DNA from: a virus | IMG/VR virus record: IMGVR_UViG_3300034140_000015 | Location: 1-32,063 of that record | Reading direction: 5' to 3' (one strand) | DNA length: 32,063 bases | Shown: positions 30,431 through 32,063 of the stretch, in pieces | Position numbering within the stretch: the stretch's first letter is position 1 | Layout: every line of letters begins with the position of its first letter | Notes under the pieces: model-generated | Database searches by the model: none | The model's input: the letters and a program-made list of their open reading frames with translations, nothing else | What the model was told of the DNA's origin: nothing | Made by a program: the position numbers and the translations under genes

Positions 30431-30452
30431 CCCGTTCGAGCGGGTCTTTTTT
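30431..30452 (+). terminator. Plus-directed terminator-like hairpin
   Basis: CCCG (30431-30434) and CGGG (30441-30444) with a TTCGAG loop are followed by CT then a T-run to 30452. It could end a small plus-strand RNA read from near 30366. Confidence 0.5.
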
Positions 30453-30546
30453 AGAATACAATCTCACGACTGGTGATACTGGAGGTGCAACCAATATCCG
30501 GAGGTCCTATTAGCTGAAGTATTTCCCAATACTCCTGCAACTCCAT
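30451..30546 (-). CDS. Possible 31-aa microprotein
   Basis: A frame MELQEYWEILQLIGPPDIGC continuing to 31 codons sits between the regulator gene and the tRNA. It has a protein-like pattern but no clear ribosome site. It may be chance. Confidence 0.25.
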   Translation of the reverse strand: MELQEYWEILQLIGPPDIGCTSSITSREIVF

Positions 30547-30580
30547 TTAAAAAGAACTTATGCGCTCACCTTTTAAGGTT

Positions 30581-31123
30581 CTAACCTATGCCGTATTGCA
30601 CGGCCCTCATCGCTACCTGTGGTTTGCGATCGGCTTTTAATTTTGTCTGAATGTTTAATTTGTGAACTCGTAATGTTTGAGGCTGAATGCCTACGATATC
30701 GCAGATTTCTTTATCCTGGTAACAGTCACGAATAAGCGATGTAATCCGAAGCTCAGCCATTGTCACTTTCTGGCCATCTACTACAATTGGCTGGCAGCCT
30801 TTCCCTTCATAGTCACACTTGCCACGAAGCGGGCAGGCTACATATTCTGTACGGAGGCTGAGCTCTCCTTCAATAATGTCTGGAGTATAATCGTAAGAAC
30901 TAAGATTGCATTTAATGAATTGAACCATCCGCAGGAAAGCGTCTTCAATTCCCATTCTATCTAATGTTGAATGGTGTTTAGGCGTTATGTGGTTAACTAC
31001 AACAGCATGTATGGCAGGGTGGAGGTCTGCTATTTCTTTCCGGACACCTGAATGCATCGCAAGCAATTGCTCTCCATCAAGAAAAAATTCCACCTCGCCG
31101 TGTCTTATGCCTGCAGGGATCAT
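30581..31123 (-). CDS. LuxR-type HTH regulator with Cys-rich segment
   Basis: A 180-residue protein. The C-terminal part from about residue 122 is a LuxR/GerE-type HTH (MAELRITSLIRDCYQDKEIC; IVGIQPQTLRVHKLNIQTKL). A Cys-rich segment, CPLRGKCDYEGKGC at about 97-110, precedes it, as I recall in regulators of Bacteroidota phages and plasmids, and may bind metal. It overlaps the upstream small HTH gene by four bases, so both are made together after the lytic switch. It may activate the early genes or the 42-nt elements, which is speculation. Confidence 0.65.
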   Translation of the reverse strand: MIPAGIRHGEVEFFLDGEQLLAMHSGVRKEIADLHPAIHAVVVNHITPKHHSTLDRMGIEDAFLRMVQFIKCNLSSYDYTPDIIEGELSLRTEYVACPLRGKCDYEGKGCQPIVVDGQKVTMAELRITSLIRDCYQDKEICDIVGIQPQTLRVHKLNIQTKLKADRKPQVAMRAVQYGIG

Positions 31124-31365
31124 AGGTTATTGGCTTGTAGTGCTAAACCTTGAATTTTTTGCTTCTCCTCTTCAGCCAGTCTTATTGCTTCGGAAAGTAT
31201 ATCGAGATCGTAATTGCCTTTTTCCGGATTACAAACATTTGAAATTGTGCCTACACTTTTACTTATTCCTTTTTGCGACAACCTTGATTGAATTTGTCGA
31301 ACATATCCGTCTGGCAAAAACGGCTTCACCTTATCCTTAATTTCTTTTATCTCTGCTAGTTCCAT
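31120..31365 (-). CDS. Small HTH regulator (Cro-like position)
   Basis: An 81-residue protein with an HTH-like pattern at about residues 22-45 (VRQIQSRLSQKGISKSVGTI). It is transcribed leftward away from the repressor-like gene, the position of a Cro-like lytic regulator. Its stop overlaps the LuxR-type gene start by four bases. The regulatory role is inferred from layout. Confidence 0.6.
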   Translation of the reverse strand: MELAEIKEIKDKVKPFLPDGYVRQIQSRLSQKGISKSVGTISNVCNPEKGNYDLDILSEAIRLAEEEKQKIQGLALQANNL

Positions 31366-31500
31366 CTGTATGACTTAAATCATATTGTACACATTGTACA
31401 ATATCGTTCCCTTTGTTGAACAAATATGAACAATGTTGAACGAAACTGCAAAACATATTTGTAAATAAATCTGAACAAGTATGTCAAGAACTTTACAATT
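31366..31500. promoter_or_regulatory. Genetic-switch operator region
   Basis: A perfect inverted repeat ATTGTACA-CAT-TGTACAAT (31384-31402) is followed by TGAAC at 31417, 31427 and 31437, exactly ten bases apart, and again at 31472. CATATTFG-like minus-7 sites, written CATATTTG, occur on both strands (minus 31428-31421, plus 31454-31461) among these repeats. Bound regulators could therefore block either promoter, as in a lysis-lysogeny switch. Confidence 0.65.
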
Positions 31501-31884
31501 ATGAAACTGTATGTAGGCGAAACTGTAAAGAAAGCTGTCTATGATGAACTACAACCGGTTTCTATTACCAAAATAGCCAAGCTGGTGGGACTGTCCCGAA
31601 CTAGGCTTTATGGGATTTTGGAAGAGCCTGAAATGGAGGTGAAGTATATCCTCAAACTTGGGAAAATATTAAATGTCGACTTTTCTAAGAAGGTTAAAGG
31701 GTACGATGAGCACGTAGCTGAGCTTGCAAAGTTTGAAGATATCGAGGTTCAGTACGGAACTCGAAAAGAGAATGAAGCCAGCGATCTCTTAGATCTGCAG
31801 CGTAAATATATCGCTGCATTGGAAGACATTATCCGATTAAAAAGAGAATTGGATAAAAGCAAGGAGGAGAAAAAGGCCGGCTAA
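31501..31884 (+). CDS. Repressor-like HTH protein with coiled-coil tail
   Basis: A 127-residue protein with an HTH at about residues 22-42 (ITKIAKLVGLSRTRLYGILE) and a C-terminal coiled coil (LLDLQRKYIAALEDIIRLKR). It is divergent from the leftward early genes and ends at a strong terminator, the expected position of a CI-like repressor. The HTH resembles Xre/Cro-type repressors without a cleavable peptidase domain, so induction would differ from lambda. Role inferred from layout and motif. Confidence 0.65.
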   Translation: MKLYVGETVKKAVYDELQPVSITKIAKLVGLSRTRLYGILEEPEMEVKYILKLGKILNVDFSKKVKGYDEHVAELAKFEDIEVQYGTRKENEASDLLDLQRKYIAALEDIIRLKRELDKSKEEKKAG

Positions 31885-32063
31885 ATACGGGCTTCACTCC
31901 GGGCTTGTTAGTAAGTGTTTAGTTTTTAACTGGTTATAGCGGTTAAAATACCCCGGCGCTGGGTACCTTGCCGGAGTAAATCGAATTTTTCGATTTTACT
32001 CCGGCTTTTTTTTGCTCTAACTGTTTGTTAAACAAGTAGATAAGTTCCATTGCAGAGTTGACT
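31885..32063. other. Intergenic end with no confident gene
   Basis: It holds the repressor terminator and then AT-rich sequence to the window edge. A short minus-strand frame from 32050 (MELIYLFNKQLEQ) runs through the terminator and is not accepted. Confidence 0.4.
31970..32013 (+). terminator. Terminator of the repressor gene
   Basis: GCCGGAGTAAATCGAA (31970-31985) pairs with TTCGATTTTACTCCGGC (31989-32005; one extra T) and is followed by eight T. It is about 86 bases after the repressor stop. Confidence 0.85.

Larger units (their letters stand above)
30202..30580. other. Gap with tRNA and several RNA hairpins
   Basis: Apart from the tRNA-Trp (30237-30309) this stretch holds no confident gene; a 31-codon frame at 30451-30546 is only weakly supported. 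It contains a minus-strand terminator (30311-30364), an 8-bp inverted repeat TAAAGCAC/GTGCTTTA (30371-30378 and 30421-30428) and a plus-directed hairpin CCCG/CGGG plus T-run (30431-30452). A structured RNA may be encoded at about 30366-30452. Confidence 0.5.

Noticed and set aside
31943-32050. Short minus-strand frame at the right edge
   Set aside because: It crosses the strong repressor terminator and has no supporting start signal.
1-32063. CRISPR array, diversity-generating retroelement, integrase or reverse transcriptase
   Set aside because: No regularly spaced direct repeats with spacers, no reverse-transcriptase motif and no tyrosine or serine recombinase were seen.

Overview
The window looks like most of a temperate tailed (Caudoviricetes-type) phage or prophage of a Bacteroidota host, probably from the Sphingobacteriaceae (Pedobacter/Mucilaginibacter-like). 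The reasons are the protein families, promoter-like sequences close to the Bacteroidota consensus (TAnnTTTG), weak Shine-Dalgarno sites at most genes, and a host-type AT-rich repeat around 11.0 kb. No integrase, host flank, tape-measure or sheath gene is visible, so the element must continue beyond at least the left edge. Family calls rest on motif recognition and recall; no database search was run.

Layout, right to left along the mainly minus-strand transcription. (1) 31.1-31.9 kb is a divergent switch: a small HTH gene (minus) faces a repressor-like HTH gene (plus) across a 135-bp region with phased operator-like repeats. (2) 22.9-31.1 kb is the early/replication operon: a LuxR-type HTH regulator, a terminator, a tRNA-Trp(CCA), a P-loop protein, a DUF4406 protein, a TOPRIM plus SF3-helicase primase-helicase, and a tight run of small overlapping genes. 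It ends at a terminator lying inside the 3' end of a convergent plus-strand gene (22514-22828). (3) 21.9-22.5 kb is a gene-poor control region with a TGTAACAG repeat array, homopolymer tracts and outward promoter-like sites; it could be an origin or a control region. (4) 12.2-21.9 kb is head morphogenesis: an S49 protease with a scaffold-like tail, the probable major capsid protein with a signal-peptide-like N-terminus, coiled-coil and small virion proteins, a PLD-like protein, and the small and large terminase subunits. (5) 10.1-12.2 kb is an accessory (moron-like) block between terL and the portal gene, with plus-strand HTH and small genes, its own terminators and a repeated palindromic promoter/operator. 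(6) 1-10.1 kb holds a small gene, a portal-like protein, a DUF6712-like protein, a lysis cassette (zinc amidase plus three small membrane proteins), structural proteins of unknown role, and two fibre proteins, the larger carrying an SGNH-hydrolase-like domain.

The most notable signal is a 42-nt element found immediately upstream of four minus-strand genes (start codons at 4803, 10050, 15888 and 21296). In each copy the invariant block CCTGTCGTTTA begins exactly 42 nt before the ATG, and three copies also share CTTCCGATATTG at the same position. The geometry fits a phage-specific promoter that fires leaderless mRNAs, or an RNA-level control element. The four genes head the modules of the virion region, so the element probably coordinates late expression.
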